Positions 33,738 through 42,882 of a stretch of DNA of 64,000 bases are shown in pieces. Numbering within the stretch: position 1 is the stretch's first letter; the number at the start of each line of letters is the position of its first letter. The translations under genes and the position numbers were made by a program. The stretch is from Rhodococcoides kyotonense (GTDB taxonomy: Bacteria; Actinomycetota; Actinomycetes; Mycobacteriales; Mycobacteriaceae): the NCBI RefSeq assembly GCF_900188125.1, contig NZ_FZOW01000012.1, positions 62,001-126,000 of the forward strand, read 5' to 3'. The notes under the pieces are model-generated. The model was not told the DNA's origin and did no database searches. It saw only the letters and a list, made by a program, of their open reading frames with translations.

Positions 33738-34448
33738 GTGTCCGCAGAGGCGCCTCGGCCGACGACGGTGACCTCCGAGTCCGTCCGGCTCGGGGTGTTG
33801 CTCGCGGCGGTGGGTGGGTTCGTCGACGTCTACACGTTCATGACGCGTGACGGCGTGTTCGCAAACGCGCAGACGGCCAATGTCGTGTTGCTGGGTATCG
33901 ACGTCGCGTCGGGACAGTGGGCGTCGGCCCGCGGATATCTTCCGCCGATCGTCGCGTTCATAGTGGGAGTGTTCACCGCGGAAGCGGTGACGAGACCGGC
34001 CGTCGCACGAATTGTGCGTCGGCCGGTACGCGCTGTGCTCGTCATCGAGATTCTGGTGATCGCGGCAGTAGGGTTCGTCCCCGCATCGGCGCCGAATGCC
34101 CTTGTGACCATCTCGATTTCGTTCGTCGCGGCCTTGCAGGTCACAACCTTCCGCGTCCTGGTGGATCAGGCATTCAGCACGACGATGACGACGGGCAACC
34201 TGCGCAGCTTCTCGCAATCCGTGTTCCGCCGAATCGTGGCCGGAGACAAGGACGCAGGGACGCGAGCCGGCAATTTCGGTTCCGTCATCGCAGGGTTTCT
34301 CGGTGGCGCGATCGTCGGAGCGGTGGCGGTACGCATCATGGACACGCGCGCGGCGTGGGTCGCAGCCGGTTTGCTCGTGATCGCGTTGGCGCTGTTCTTG
34401 TTCGACGAATGGCGCGGGGTCCCTAGAGTCCGCAATCCGCGTGCATGA
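33738..34448 (+). CDS. YoaK-family (DUF1275) membrane protein
   Basis: 236 residues with about six membrane helices and the DUF1275 pattern: GFVDVYTFMTRDGVFANAQT, then STTMTTGNLRSFS. It is 9 bases after the ArsR stop and may be co-transcribed. Function unknown in the family; a transporter is assumed. Confidence 0.85.
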   Translation: MSAEAPRPTTVTSESVRLGVLLAAVGGFVDVYTFMTRDGVFANAQTANVVLLGIDVASGQWASARGYLPPIVAFIVGVFTAEAVTRPAVARIVRRPVRAVLVIEILVIAAVGFVPASAPNALVTISISFVAALQVTTFRVLVDQAFSTTMTTGNLRSFSQSVFRRIVAGDKDAGTRAGNFGSVIAGFLGGAIVGAVAVRIMDTRAAWVAAGLLVIALALFLFDEWRGVPRVRNPRA

Positions 34449-34462
34449 TCTGCCGCGAAAGA

Positions 34463-34939
34463 TCAGACGACGACGACCCCGTCGGAATCGCTGTAGACGA
34501 TCTCCCCGGGGTTGAAGGTGATACCGCCGATCTCGACGGGGACGTTCTTCTCGCCCGATCCGGTCTGTGTGCTCTTGCGAGGGTTGGTGCCGAGCGCCTT
34601 GACGCCGATCTCGAGGGTGCGCAGGATCGCCGAGTCGCGGATGGCACCGTTGACGATCACGCCTGCCCACCCGTTGGCGACGCCTTTGCCTGCGATGATG
34701 TCGCCGACCAGTGCGGTGTGAATGCTCGCGTCACCGTCGACGACGAGGACGCCTCCATTGCCCGGCTCGCCGAGCGTTTGCTTGACCAGCAGGTTGTCCT
34801 GGAAGCACTTGATCGTCGTGATCGGGCCTGCGAACTCGGCGTGCTTACCGAACTGGATGAATTGTGTGTCGCAGCTACGGATTTCGGGGCCGATCTCGTC
34901 GGCCAGGTCTGCAGTTGCCTTGAATTCCACCGAAGTCAT
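34463..34939 (-). CDS. rraA: RraA-family protein
   Basis: 158 residues, the normal size of the trimeric RraA fold. Key parts are [11 protein letters not shown], the loop [15 protein letters not shown] and [10 protein letters not shown]. In E. coli RraA inhibits RNase E, but many actinobacterial members with these residues are HMG or oxaloacetate aldolases/decarboxylases. The G-D and R-D pair for metal-dependent aldol chemistry is present, so an enzymatic role is quite possible. Confidence 0.9.
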   Translation of the reverse strand: MTSVEFKATADLADEIGPEIRSCDTQFIQFGKHAEFAGPITTIKCFQDNLLVKQTLGEPGNGGVLVVDGDASIHTALVGDIIAGKGVANGWAGVIVNGAIRDSAILRTLEIGVKALGTNPRKSTQTGSGEKNVPVEIGGITFNPGEIVYSDSDGVVVV

Positions 34940-34949
34940 ACCCGCGAGA

Positions 34950-35321
34950 CTAGTCGAGCCGACCGTGACGCCTCTCGTACTCCTCGCGCGTCCGGTCGAT
35001 CTTGGCCTGCGTGCCTGCGTTGAGCAGTTCGGGGTCGAGGCCGTGCACCAGCAGGCGGTGACGGCGGTAGACGTTCATCAGCGCGATCGCGAAATAGACC
35101 AGCGGAATGAACAGGAGTGCCATCATCGCCAGCCCGATCCACAGCGGTCCAGGGACGAGCAGGAACAGCGACAGTAGCGGAATGACAGGCAGCGTGAACC
35201 GAATCAGGTAGCGGGCCTGAGCACCGTTGCCGACGAGGTCCTCGCGCACCCAATCCTGCATCGACGACGGCAGCACACGGCCGAACTGGTAGCCCACGTA
35301 CTGCCAGAAGTTCGGTTTCAC
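34950..35321 (-). CDS. DUF5313 membrane protein
   Basis: 123 residues. Two adjacent hydrophobic helices ([19 protein letters not shown] and the next segment) and the ending [20 protein letters not shown] match actinobacterial DUF5313. The GTG at 35321 ([18 protein letters not shown]) is the family-like start. Function unknown. Confidence 0.8.
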   Translation of the reverse strand: MKPNFWQYVGYQFGRVLPSSMQDWVREDLVGNGAQARYLIRFTLPVIPLLSLFLLVPGPLWIGLAMMALLFIPLVYFAIALMNVYRRHRLLVHGLDPELLNAGTQAKIDRTREEYERRHGRLD

Positions 35322-35331
35322 ATGGTGGACT

Positions 35332-35781
35332 TTACGCCCGAACTCGGTCGAGGACCGCTGCTCCGATGGCCAGTGCAGCCGCATCCTCGACGACGGCAGC
35401 CGCCACGGGCGGCACCTTCTTCGACGCCCATCCCCGGTACGACGCCCCGGCGTAGGACCCGGCGACGGACGTGACGCCACCGATGACGGCAGACAGGACC
35501 GGATTCTCGCCGGTGCGTCGGGCAATCGCGTATGCCGCGCCGACGCCCGCCAGAATTCGCCCGCCGAGCGGGGCAGGATCGAGGCGAGACGGCGTAGTCG
35601 GCAGCTTGTCCATCGTCAGCTCACCGGCTGTGATCAGCGCGGATGCACCGACCGAGAGGCGTTCGTGCTTCGAGCCTCGGAACCACGTCAGGAGACCGGC
35701 GCTGATTCCGACCGAACTGCGCAAGCCGCTCGCCGTGCCGATGGCAGCGGACAAGAGGGCCGAACGGGATGTCAGTGTCAT
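35332..35781 (-). CDS. DUF4126-like membrane protein
   Basis: About 149 residues, Gly/Ala rich, with weak membrane helices (SAAIGTASGLRSSVGISAG; GRILAGVGAAYAIARR). The pattern resembles DUF4126. An ATG at 35790 is an equally possible start. It ends 10 bases before the DUF5313 gene on the same strand. No function can be assigned. Confidence 0.7.
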   Translation of the reverse strand: MTLTSRSALLSAAIGTASGLRSSVGISAGLLTWFRGSKHERLSVGASALITAGELTMDKLPTTPSRLDPAPLGGRILAGVGAAYAIARRTGENPVLSAVIGGVTSVAGSYAGASYRGWASKKVPPVAAAVVEDAAALAIGAAVLDRVRA

Positions 35782-35833
35782 GCAGTACATAGTGCCTGTG
35801 GAGAACGAAACAGCCCACCAAAGAAACCGTAAA

Positions 35834-35852
35834 GTAGGTTAGTCTCACCTTT
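35834..35852. promoter_or_regulatory. IdeR/DtxR iron box
   Basis: GTAGGTTAGTCTCACCTTT matches the IdeR consensus at about 15 of 19 positions, 45 bases before the binding-protein ATG. It indicates iron-repressed expression of the gene that follows. Confidence 0.65.
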
Positions 35853-35896
35853 TGCAGCCGCCCGAGTAGTGAGCGGCACCGATTCAAGGGGATCCG

Positions 35897-36955
35897 ATGT
35901 CTGTAGCTACTCGTGCACTGTGTGCGGTCGCTCTGGTGTCCGTTGTGGTGGCGAGCGGATGCTCGGGGTCGAGTGACGCATCGGAACCAGCTGCGTCGGC
36001 CACGTCGTCGGATTCGCTGCTGCCCGAGGCCGAAGGCGTCACCGAGTACCCGCTCACCGTGACGTCGGAGGTCGGCGAGATCGTCGTCGAACAACGTCCG
36101 GAGCGCGTCGTGATGGGAAGTTCCTGGGACGCGGACCTGTTCGCAGCGCTCGACGTCGTGCCGGTTGCCACCGACGAGCAGATCGAGTTCTACCCCTGGG
36201 CCGTCGACGCATTGCCCGCCGCGATCGAGGCGATCTGGCCCATGGGCGATGCGGCATACCCGGCGGAGCAGATCGCCGATACCAACCCCGACCTCATCGT
36301 CGACACCCAAGCAACGGATGCGGAAGAGGTACGGCAGGTCAGCGACATCGCGCCGGTCCTCGGTGCGCCGGAGGGCACCGCGGACACCCTGTCGTGGCGG
36401 GATCGAATTCTGCTGCTCGGCGAGGTCCTGGACCTGTCGAACCGCGCCCAACAGGTCATCGACGACTACGACGCGACTTTCGAGGACATACGCGCAGAGC
36501 ATCCCGAATTCGCAGGCAAGACCGTGGACCTTCTCGTGTTGTGGGGTGGCGGCAGCGGCACCGGGTTTCTCAATACCGCAGGCAGCGACCAGGAGTTGCT
36601 GATGAGCAACCTCGGCTTCGCCCCGAACTCGAATGCCGGGAACGAGGCGCTAGCCGAGGGGTTGCCCGACGAGCTCATCGACAGCCTCACCGGTGACGTT
36701 CTCGTAGTGTCCAACCAGGCCGAGCAGTCGGAGTTCGACGCGTTCTACGGGAACCCGCTCGTCCAGCGTCTTCCCAGCGTTCAGAACGGCCGCGACGTCG
36801 TACTCGATTGGGACGTCGACACTTTGGCGGTGACGCACGACGGGCAACCTCAGGACTTCACGGGGCACTTCGGACGAGCGTTCGGCATCGGGCCCCTTGC
36901 ACACGTCGAACTCGCCGAGCTACTGGTTCCCTTGTTGTCCGAGAAGCTTCGCTAG
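35897..36955 (+). CDS. Fe3+-siderophore substrate-binding lipoprotein
   Basis: 352 residues. A Sec lipoprotein signal (lipobox VASGC) is followed by a FepB/FecB-type binding domain (VEQRPERVVMGSSWDADLFA, then IADTNPDLIVDTQATD). Unlike the three paralogues at 10078-12981, it lacks a Tat twin-arginine. It stands alone, without permease genes, under its own iron box, so it must use a transporter encoded elsewhere. The 3' end overlaps the convergent MerR gene by 4 bases. Confidence 0.88.
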   Translation: MSVATRALCAVALVSVVVASGCSGSSDASEPAASATSSDSLLPEAEGVTEYPLTVTSEVGEIVVEQRPERVVMGSSWDADLFAALDVVPVATDEQIEFYPWAVDALPAAIEAIWPMGDAAYPAEQIADTNPDLIVDTQATDAEEVRQVSDIAPVLGAPEGTADTLSWRDRILLLGEVLDLSNRAQQVIDDYDATFEDIRAEHPEFAGKTVDLLVLWGGGSGTGFLNTAGSDQELLMSNLGFAPNSNAGNEALAEGLPDELIDSLTGDVLVVSNQAEQSEFDAFYGNPLVQRLPSVQNGRDVVLDWDVDTLAVTHDGQPQDFTGHFGRAFGIGPLAHVELAELLVPLLSEKLR

Positions 36956-37713
36956 GACTTCGCGGCAGCATTGGCCACGATGGCGTCGCGCAGATACTGG
37001 GCAAGCCCCGGCGCGACGTCGTCGTAATGCTTCGTGAAACGCTCGTCGGCGATGTACATCTCGCCGAGGCACACGTGCATCTCGTATCCGCAGTCGTAGT
37101 ACTGCTCGATGCTCGCCCGGTGCCGCTCGGCCAACTCCGCTGCCCGATCGGAGTCGGCCGGAACCCCTTCGGTCAGAGCTGTCGCGAAATCTGCTTCGAG
37201 AGCATCGGTTTCGGCCTTGACGCGCTTCCAGTCCTCCTTGCTGTACGACGCCGTGCGCGACTGCGACTGCTTCCACGCTTCGGTCTGGCCCCAACGTTCC
37301 TCGGCTTCACCGGCGTATTCGTCGCCGAGCCAGTCGTCGCCGAACACCTCGCGCTGCTCCTCGGGGGTCAACTGAATTCCCATCTTCTTCGCCTCCATCA
37401 TCTTGTCCACGGCCGCAGCCATCTGGTGCAAGCGATCGATCCGAGCGTCCAACAACTGCCGCTGACGCTTCAGGTGCGCCATCGTGTCGATGGACGGATC
37501 GTCCAGAAGGGTGGCTATCTCGTCGAGTGGGAACCCGAGTTCACGGTAGGTCAACACCCGATGCAGACGTTCGACGTCGGACGCCGAGTAGCTGCGATAG
37601 CCCTTCGAGGTACGCCCGGACGGCACCACCAGATCGATCTGGTCGTAGTGGTGCAATGTCCGAACGCTGATCCCGACGAGCCGTGCAACCTCGCCCACCT
37701 TCATATCGCTCAC
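36952..37713 (-). CDS. MerR-family regulator with TipAS domain (TipA-like)
   Basis: 253 residues. An N-terminal MerR winged helix (MKVGEVARLVGISVRTLHHY) is followed by a coiled coil and a C-terminal TipAS antibiotic-recognition domain (EERWGQTEAWKQS, then YDCGYEMHVCLGEMYI). TipAL of Streptomyces binds thiopeptides covalently and activates drug resistance; here Cys residues are present in the matching region. Start at the GTG 37713 or the ATG 37704. No obvious target gene is adjacent, so it may regulate itself and genes elsewhere. Confidence 0.9.
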   Translation of the reverse strand: MSDMKVGEVARLVGISVRTLHHYDQIDLVVPSGRTSKGYRSYSASDVERLHRVLTYRELGFPLDEIATLLDDPSIDTMAHLKRQRQLLDARIDRLHQMAAAVDKMMEAKKMGIQLTPEEQREVFGDDWLGDEYAGEAEERWGQTEAWKQSQSRTASYSKEDWKRVKAETDALEADFATALTEGVPADSDRAAELAERHRASIEQYYDCGYEMHVCLGEMYIADERFTKHYDDVAPGLAQYLRDAIVANAAAKS

Positions 37714-37758
37714 AGAAGACAAGGGTGGTACCTCCCGCGGCGTGAGGGTCAAGTCCTT

Positions 37759-38949
37759 TCAGCGAACCACTCTTTCGCATCCGCCGGTAGTCGCACCCGC
37801 GAGTCGTTGCGACAGCCAATCGAATGCGCCGGGGCGTCCACCGGTCTCGGCAGTCCCGTGATCACCCGGGATCTCTTCGAGGTGAACGGATGCGCCCATC
37901 GCGCACCACTGATCCTGCACGGCCTCGGCGCCTTCCTTGGGAATCAGGAAGTCCTGCAGACCCTGGTAGATGTACACGGGAGCCTCGGGCTCGATCTGTC
38001 CCATCCGGTTCTCGGCGATGACCGCGCGGCTGACCGGATGATCGAAGACGTTCGGGACGTTCGACAGGTTCTGCTGGTCGAGCAGGAGCAACCCGCTGTA
38101 GGACAACACGTCGACGCATTGATCTTTCTGCAGCAGCGCGACGCGTCGACCATTGTCGTTGGTCAGGTCTCGCATCTCCGGATATTCGCGGGCCAACCCG
38201 GACGTCGCAGCCGTGAACAACCCCGACCCGATCCCGCCGTTGAGCGAACGCTGCAGAATCGAGTAGTCGGTCGGCGGGCCACCGAACGCGACGCCGACGA
38301 TGTTCAACTCCGGCGCATACGACGGCGCCAACTGGGCTGCCCATCCCGACGCGATCGCACCACCCGAGTAGCCGGTGATACCGATCGGAGCGTCCGCCGC
38401 GATGCCGGAGGCGCGGAGACCGTCGAGCACCGTGTGACCTGCGACGAGACCGGCTGAATACGCCTGACGCGGGCCCTGATAGTCGGTGACGACTACGGCA
38501 TAGCCCCGACCGAGCAGATCCTGAACCCGGTCGACCTCCTTGTTGGTGCCACGGGGCAACGTGTACGACGGCGCGCATGCGTTGCCGAGCGAATCGGTGG
38601 CCTCGTTGTAGGCGACGACCGGGCGCGGGCCGCCGCCGGTCCACGGGGCGTCGGGGACGATGACGGTCGTTGCAGCGGCGATCGGATTGTTCTTCGAATC
38701 CGTGGACCGGAAGAGTAGCTGCGTCGACGCCGTACCCGGTTGTACTGCAACACTTCTCGTGTTCAGTACTGTTCCAGGGCTCTGCGCTTCGAATCCTGGA
38801 GGCGGGCTGAACCACGGATCGCCCAACGGTGTCGGCAGATACGCATCCGCGTCACGCGGGGGAGAGGCGAGGTCTCCCACCGGGTCGGCGTGTGCAGTCG
38901 GTGCAAGCAGAAGTGCTGCTGCGGCTACTAGAACGAGTGCCTTACGCAC
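37759..38949 (-). CDS. Secretory lipase (LIP family)
   Basis: 396 residues with a Sec signal peptide (MRKALVLVAAAALLLAPTAH, cleavage after AHA). The mature enzyme is an alpha/beta hydrolase of the fungal/actinobacterial secretory lipase family: nucleophile in TGYSGGA, acid in QGLQDFLIP, His in PGDHGTAE. I prefer the GTG at 38949, with GGGGA 6 bases upstream. Two Cys pairs could form disulfides. It probably hydrolyses extracellular triglycerides or esters. Confidence 0.87.
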   Translation of the reverse strand: MRKALVLVAAAALLLAPTAHADPVGDLASPPRDADAYLPTPLGDPWFSPPPGFEAQSPGTVLNTRSVAVQPGTASTQLLFRSTDSKNNPIAAATTVIVPDAPWTGGGPRPVVAYNEATDSLGNACAPSYTLPRGTNKEVDRVQDLLGRGYAVVVTDYQGPRQAYSAGLVAGHTVLDGLRASGIAADAPIGITGYSGGAIASGWAAQLAPSYAPELNIVGVAFGGPPTDYSILQRSLNGGIGSGLFTAATSGLAREYPEMRDLTNDNGRRVALLQKDQCVDVLSYSGLLLLDQQNLSNVPNVFDHPVSRAVIAENRMGQIEPEAPVYIYQGLQDFLIPKEGAEAVQDQWCAMGASVHLEEIPGDHGTAETGGRPGAFDWLSQRLAGATTGGCERVVR

Positions 38950-39149
38950 GAAGATCCCCACCCTGTGTTCGTTCCGAGCGCCCCGACGCCTAGGAAAGAC
39001 CGTCGCCCATGGTGCCACACATGCAGGCGGTGGGCGTGATGTCCCACTCGCGCCGGTTTCATCTCGTGCCCACCGGGCTCTGTGATCCGAGCCACCGAGG
39101 GGGTAGTTTGTCTGTAACTCGAAGAACTACTCACCAGTAGGGGTGTGAA

Positions 39150-40703
39150 ATGCCAGCTCCGAGCGCTGCGACCTTCTCGCGGCTCGCTGAATTGTCCGCT
39201 ATCACCGACGTCGCCGCACGGCCGACGAAGTCCATCACGGAGGTGTTCACCGGCAAGGAGCTCGCAACCATTCCCGTCGGCACTGCCGAGGATGTACTCG
39301 CCGCGATCGCGCGCGCACGCGTCGCGCAGAAAGCGTGGGCCCGCCGTCCCGTCGCCGAGCGCGCCGAGATCTTCCATCGTTACCGTGACCTGGTGCTCGC
39401 TCATCGCGACGAGCTGATGGACATGGCCCAGGCCGAGACGGGAAAGTCGCGTGCCGCGGCCCAGGAAGAAGTCCTCGACATCGCGATGACATCGCGTCAC
39501 TACGCACGCACGGCTGCGAAACTGCTGGCGCCGAAGCGCGTCACCGGCATGCTGCCCGTCCTGACGAAGACCACCGTGCACTACCAGCCCAAGGGCATCG
39601 TCGGCGTCATCTCGCCGTGGAACTACCCCATGACTCTGGCGGTGTCCGACGCCATCGCAGCGCTGCTGGCAGGCAACGCCGTGGTGCTCAAGCCGGATTC
39701 GCAGACGCCGTACTGCGCGTTGGCCGTCGTCGAACTGCTCTACAAGGCGGGTCTGCCGCGTGATCTGTTCGCCGTCGTACCCGGGCCGGGATCGGTTGTC
39801 GGGACCGCGATCGTCGAGAACACCGAGTACGTCATGTTCACGGGGTCGACCGCGACCGGCCAGACTCTCGCGGAGCAGGCAGGGCGTCGCCTCATCGGGT
39901 TCTCGGCCGAGCTCGGCGGCAAGAACGCGATGATCGTCGCCCGTGGCGCCAATCTCAGAGAAGTGTCCGACGCGGCCGTGCGTGCTTGTTTCTCCAATTC
40001 CGGCCAGCTGTGTATCTCGATCGAGCGGATCTACGTCGAGCAGTCCATCGCCGACGAGTTCACCGGCAAGTTCGGTCAGCGAGTACGCGACATGACGCTC
40101 GGCGCCGGCTACGAGTTCGGCATCGAGATGGGCAGCCTGATCTCCGAGGACCAGGTCAAGACCGTCTCGGCGCACGTGGACGACGCAAAGGTCAAGGGCG
40201 CCACGGTCATCGCGGGAGGGAATGCGCGACCCGACATCGGACCGCTGTTCTTCGAGCCGACCGTACTGACCAACGTGTCCGACGACGCGGAATGCGCCGC
40301 CAACGAGACATTCGGCCCGCTCGTGTCGATCTACCCGGTGTCCGACGTCGAAGAAGCGATCGCGAAGGCCAACGACACCGAGTACGGCCTCAACGCCAGC
40401 GTGTGGGCGAAGACCAAGGCGCAGGGCGAGGCCATTGCTGCCCGTCTGCATTCGGGAACCGTCAACGTCGACGAGGGCTACGCACCAGCCTGGGGTACGA
40501 CGGGAGCGCCCATGGGCGGCATGGGGGTCTCCGGCGTCGGGCGTCGACACGGGGCGGACGGCCTTCTCAAGTACACCGAATCCCAGACCATCGCGACGAC
40601 GCGTCTGTTGAACCTCGGTGGGCCACGCGGTCTTTCGCCGAAACTGTGGGCGAAGATCATGCCTCCGTTCGTGAAGGCGCTCAAGTACCTGCCGGGTCGG
40701 TAG
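39150..40703 (+). CDS. gabD2: Succinate-semialdehyde dehydrogenase (GabD2-type)
   Basis: 517 residues of the aldehyde dehydrogenase superfamily. Motifs: ISPWNYPMTLAVSDAI, FTGSTATGQTLAEQAG, the general-base Glu in ELGGKN and the catalytic Cys in NSGQLCISIER. The pattern matches the NADP-dependent succinate-semialdehyde dehydrogenase GabD2 of mycobacteria and rhodococci, which feeds GABA carbon into the TCA cycle. It is a single-gene unit. Confidence 0.88.
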   Translation: MPAPSAATFSRLAELSAITDVAARPTKSITEVFTGKELATIPVGTAEDVLAAIARARVAQKAWARRPVAERAEIFHRYRDLVLAHRDELMDMAQAETGKSRAAAQEEVLDIAMTSRHYARTAAKLLAPKRVTGMLPVLTKTTVHYQPKGIVGVISPWNYPMTLAVSDAIAALLAGNAVVLKPDSQTPYCALAVVELLYKAGLPRDLFAVVPGPGSVVGTAIVENTEYVMFTGSTATGQTLAEQAGRRLIGFSAELGGKNAMIVARGANLREVSDAAVRACFSNSGQLCISIERIYVEQSIADEFTGKFGQRVRDMTLGAGYEFGIEMGSLISEDQVKTVSAHVDDAKVKGATVIAGGNARPDIGPLFFEPTVLTNVSDDAECAANETFGPLVSIYPVSDVEEAIAKANDTEYGLNASVWAKTKAQGEAIAARLHSGTVNVDEGYAPAWGTTGAPMGGMGVSGVGRRHGADGLLKYTESQTIATTRLLNLGGPRGLSPKLWAKIMPPFVKALKYLPGR

Positions 40704-40714
40704 GTCAGGGGGCC

Positions 40715-40862
40715 CGTTGGGAGCGAGGGCGGCATTCGGTCACTCTGAGTGACCGAGGGGGACATTCGGTCCGCACACCCGGGTCAGCCGGTGACACTCG
40801 TTGGGAGCGAGGGCGACATTCGGTCACTCTGAGTGAGCGAGGGGGACATTCGGTCCGCACAC
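40715..40862. repeat. Two 64-base direct repeats with internal 20-base sub-repeats
   Basis: Copies 40715-40778 and 40799-40862 differ at only a few bases and are 20 bases apart. Each holds two versions of a 20-base unit (GAGCGAGGGCGGCATTCGGT and GACCGAGGGGGACATTCGGT) separated by the palindrome CACTCTGAGTG. They lie downstream of gabD2. Function unknown. Confidence 0.75.
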
Positions 40863-40880
40863 AAGTGGGCGAACAAACGA

Positions 40881-40912
40881 AAGCCCGCACACCTGGATCG
40901 GTGTGCGGGCTT
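40881..40912 (-). terminator. Strong hairpin terminator after DHA2 gene
   Basis: Perfect 13-base arms AAGCCCGCACACC and GGTGTGCGGGCTT with a 6-base loop, 15 bases past the MFS stop on the minus strand. It could also stop plus-strand transcripts from gabD2. Confidence 0.7.
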
Positions 40913-40926
40913 CGCCGTGGGTGAGA

Positions 40927-42879
40927 CTAGTTGACGCGGTGGCCGTTCAGTTCCGAGTGCACGAAGTGGTGCGGGTCGGGAACGTGCGCGTCACCGAGGA
41001 CCCGGGCGATCTGGTCCTCGCTGAGGCCCAGGCGACGGAGTCGCTCGCAGACGGCGTCGAAGTCGAGCATCTTCGCGTCGAGCTCGTGCTGGAGCGCGAC
41101 GACCTCGGCCCGGATGGCCTCGGCTTCGTCGAGAGCCTCCAACGTGTCCTTCGGTTCCGGCAGAAGGAGATTCAGCAGTCGATCGCGAGCGTCGGTGCTG
41201 AGTCCCTCGAACGGTGCCGATCCTGCGGGTGCTTCGTGGCGGCCTGCGGCGTCGACCTCGGGTGCGAGGTATTCGCGAGTGTTGCCGAAGGACGGGATCT
41301 CGGCGACCTCTTCACCCGGGGCGGGTGCCTGAGCCATGTCGATCGTCTTGCGCAGCGGGCGGTTGGGGATGAAGAGAACCGCGAGCAGCGTGATGATGGC
41401 AACGAATCCGGCGATCAGGAAGATGCGCCCGGTGGCGTCACCGTAGGCAGTTCGGATGACCAGAGCGACCGGCGGCGGCAATGCACCGAGGTCGAGCGAT
41501 CCGCCGCCGCTTCCGGAGCTGTCGATTCCGAGGTCTGCGAGTCCGCTCTGCGACAACGTTCCGACGCGGGTGGCGAGGAGCGATCCCAGGACCGAGACGC
41601 CGATCGCACCACCGAAGGTACGGAAGAAGGCGACGGTCGACGACGCGGCACCGATGTTGTGCACGCTGACCGTGTTCTGTACTGCGAGAACGAGGTTCTG
41701 CATCAGCATGCCGGTTCCGAGTCCGACGATCGTGATGAATCCGCCGACGACCCAGAGGCTGGTCTCGTGATCGATCGTGCCGAGCAGCATGAATCCGACG
41801 ACCAGGAGGATCGACCCGACGACGATGAAGGGCTTCCACTTGCCGAACTTGGTGATGAGCTGTCCGGATCCGACTGTGGCAACGAGCATTCCGGCGACCA
41901 TCGGCAGCGACAGGAGTCCTGCTTCGGTCGGGGAGTAGCCACGAGCGGTCTGGAAGTACTGGCCGAGGAACGTGGTGGCTCCGAAGAGGCCGACGCCGAC
42001 AGCGATGGACGCGATGATCGCGAGTCCGGTGGTGCGTTCGGTGACGATCTTCAGCGGGATGACGGGCGACTTCGCCTTTGCCTCGACGATGACCGTCAGG
42101 ACGAGCAGCAGCAGTCCGCCGCCGACCAGGATGGCGGATTCACGCGAGAGCCATGCGTAGTAGTCGGCCTTGCCTGCGAACGAAACCCAGACGAGGAGTA
42201 CGGAGACACCCGCGGTGAGCAGGAGCGCGCCGAGCCAGTCGATGGAGACGTTCTCCTTGCGGTCGGTCTTCATGTGAAGCGTCTTCTGCAGCAGTCCGAG
42301 GGCGATGACCGCCAGCGGGACGCAGACGAAGAAGCACCAGCGCCAGCCGAGCGGGCTGTCGACGATGACGCCGCCGAGGATCGGTCCACCGGACATCGAC
42401 ACGGCCATGACAGCACCGGTGTAACCGGAGTAACGGCCACGATCACGTGGGGAGACGATGGATCCGATGATGGCGATGACGAGTGCGGTCAGGCCACCCA
42501 TGCCGACGCCCTGAATGACGCGGGCTGCCAACAGGACCGGAACGTTGTGTGCGAAGCCGGCCATGATCGAGCCGACGACGAAGATGACGATCGCCGACTG
42601 GACGAGGACCTTCTTGTTGAACAGGTCGGCGAGCTTGCCCCAGATGGGGGTCGACGCGGCGTTGGCGAGCAGTGCGGTGGTGATGACCCAGGCGTATGCG
42701 GTCTGGGATCCCTGCAGGTCACCGATGATCGTCGGCAACGCGGTTGCGACGATCGTGGTGCTCAGCAGCGCGGTGAACAGCGCTGCCAGCAGTCCGGTGA
42801 GGGCTTCGAGGATTTCGCGGTGGGACATCGCGTCCGGCTCGGACGCCTGAATATTGGGCGGCGCTTCGGTTGTGGTCAT
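40927..42879 (-). CDS. MFS drug efflux transporter, DHA2 family
   Basis: 650 residues: 14 predicted membrane helices (about 20-500) with the DHA2 features TALPTIIGDL, WGKLADLFNKK and GPILGGVIVD. A long cytoplasmic C-terminal tail (about 515-650) is acidic and helical (KDTLEALDEAEAIRAEVVAL); tails this long are unusual for DHA2 proteins. The gene lies 3 bases after the MarR gene stop, so it is probably co-transcribed and induced by its own drug substrates. Confidence 0.9.
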   Translation of the reverse strand: MTTTEAPPNIQASEPDAMSHREILEALTGLLAALFTALLSTTIVATALPTIIGDLQGSQTAYAWVITTALLANAASTPIWGKLADLFNKKVLVQSAIVIFVVGSIMAGFAHNVPVLLAARVIQGVGMGGLTALVIAIIGSIVSPRDRGRYSGYTGAVMAVSMSGGPILGGVIVDSPLGWRWCFFVCVPLAVIALGLLQKTLHMKTDRKENVSIDWLGALLLTAGVSVLLVWVSFAGKADYYAWLSRESAILVGGGLLLLVLTVIVEAKAKSPVIPLKIVTERTTGLAIIASIAVGVGLFGATTFLGQYFQTARGYSPTEAGLLSLPMVAGMLVATVGSGQLITKFGKWKPFIVVGSILLVVGFMLLGTIDHETSLWVVGGFITIVGLGTGMLMQNLVLAVQNTVSVHNIGAASSTVAFFRTFGGAIGVSVLGSLLATRVGTLSQSGLADLGIDSSGSGGGSLDLGALPPPVALVIRTAYGDATGRIFLIAGFVAIITLLAVLFIPNRPLRKTIDMAQAPAPGEEVAEIPSFGNTREYLAPEVDAAGRHEAPAGSAPFEGLSTDARDRLLNLLLPEPKDTLEALDEAEAIRAEVVALQHELDAKMLDFDAVCERLRRLGLSEDQIARVLGDAHVPDPHHFVHSELNGHRVN

Positions 42880-42882
42880 TTC

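Noticed and set aside
37729..37752. MerR-type promoter dyad upstream of the TipA-like gene
   Set aside because: A TTGACC and a partial CCTC/GAGG dyad are present, but the 19-base spacing leads to no credible -10 element and the symmetry is weak.
40715..40862. Possible CRISPR array
   Set aside because: Only two long repeats with one spacer and no cas genes; nested sub-repeats do not fit CRISPR structure.
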